This document shows positions 31,304 to 31,713 of a stretch of DNA of 31,713 nt, piece after piece. A program made the translations under genes and the position numbers. Each line of letters begins with the position of its first letter. The stretch's first letter is position 1. Origin of the DNA: RGIG2041 sp045546315 (GTDB lineage Bacteria > Bacillota > Clostridia > UBA1381 > UMGS1253). The DNA lies in the NCBI GenBank assembly GCA_045546315.1, contig JAZQCN010000089.1, positions 1 to 31,713 of the forward strand, read 5' to 3'. The notes beneath the pieces are model-generated. The model was not told the origin of the DNA and did not search any database. It saw nothing but the letters and a program-made list of their open reading frames with translations.

Positions 31304-31713
31304 TTATTGCGATTTGCTATTTCTATGCAATTCTTTCTTCAATGCATATGCTTTAGCAGGAAAAAAGAAGAAATTCAAACACTTAACTTTCTTTGCAATT
31401 ACTGCTGCTAACACCGAAAATGCTAATCCGATGGCAGTTCCCAAAAGAATATGAATCCACCACTGGGTTATATTCAATCGAAGCAGGATTATTCTTGTTC
31501 CGGCAGTAAATATGGTGTGTAATAAGTAAATCTGAAAAGAATACTTATTTACGAAATCGAGAAAACGAGCAACAGGTTTACAGCATTGGAGCATAGAAAT
31601 AAACATAATACTTGAATATATTCCAAACAGTATCATTATTTCCTTTATGAATGGAGCTTCAATTTTGTTTAGTAAAATAAAAAAGATACCTGTTACTATA
31701 TGCAGTATCACAA
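31304..31713 (-). CDS. Acyltransferase 3 family membrane protein, C-terminal part (cut by window edge)
   Basis: The last 135 or so residues of a multi-pass protein; the frame stays open to the window end, so the start lies outside. Three or four hydrophobic helices are visible, and the stretch NKYSFQIYLLHTIFTAGTR is typical of the last helices of OafA/YrhL-type O-acyltransferases, which acetylate cell-surface polysaccharides or exopolymers. The C terminus is basic and cytosolic. Its 3' end overlaps the open frame of the next, apparently truncated, gene. Confidence 0.8.
   Translation of the reverse strand, partial: VILHIVTGIFFILLNKIEAPFIKEIMILFGIYSSIMFISMLQCCKPVARFLDFVNKYSFQIYLLHTIFTAGTRIILLRLNITQWWIHILLGTAIGLAFSVLAAVIAKKVKCLNFFFFPAKAYALKKELHRNSKSQ

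Overview
The window looks like chromosome of an anaerobic Gram-positive of the class Clostridia, probably an uncultured gut-type Oscillospirales/Christensenellales relative. This rests on the ylxM-ffh-rpsP-khpA-rimM-trmD order typical of Firmicutes, strong Shine-Dalgarno sites, sigma-A type promoters, an S-layer-homology protein, and several sugar/uronate catabolic genes. The assignment is inferred from gene content; no rRNA gene is present.

Layout. 1-2.4 kb (+): the 3' end of recA, a DnaQ-like exonuclease and an aldo/keto reductase, closed by a terminator. 2.5-10.1 kb (-): a long convergent block. Read from its promoter at about 10.13 kb it holds ylxM, ffh, rpsP, khpA, rimM and trmD. These are followed by a GH88 unsaturated glucuronyl hydrolase where rplS would usually sit, then ttcA, an AlkD-like gene and an SLH protein. 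10.25-11.84 kb (+): a fused protein, a sugar isomerase/epimerase-type TIM barrel joined to an alpha/beta-hydrolase esterase. 11.84-12.5 kb: a non-coding mosaic of terminator hairpins, an 89-bp repeat present twice, short tandem repeats and tRNA 3'-end debris, ending in tRNA-Thr(CGT) on the minus strand. 12.6-14.65 kb (-): proB-proA. 14.8-18.4 kb (+): an OmpR-type response regulator, its histidine kinase and an HtrA-type membrane protease.

18.65-24.74 kb (+) is the metabolic centrepiece: TIM barrel, Gfo/Idh/MocA dehydrogenase, second TIM barrel, uxuA, an SDR fructuronate reductase and uxaC, behind one promoter that carries a 9-bp inverted repeat. The last three genes take D-glucuronate through D-fructuronate and D-mannonate to 2-keto-3-deoxygluconate. 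The first three look like an oxidise-and-eliminate or epimerise module that could feed uronic acid into that route. 24.79-28.6 kb holds an analogous set (TIM barrel plus two Gfo/Idh/MocA proteins, minus strand) divergent from an AraC-type regulator, flanked by two terminators with similar arms. No transporter, KDG kinase or KDPG aldolase lies in the window.

28.6-31.7 kb (-): a class C beta-lactamase-fold serine hydrolase, then a visibly AT-richer tail. The tail holds a zinc-ribbon protein, a GNAT-like C-terminal-domain gene that appears to have lost its 5' end, and the 3' part of an acyltransferase-3 membrane protein running off the window. It looks like accessory, recently rearranged DNA.
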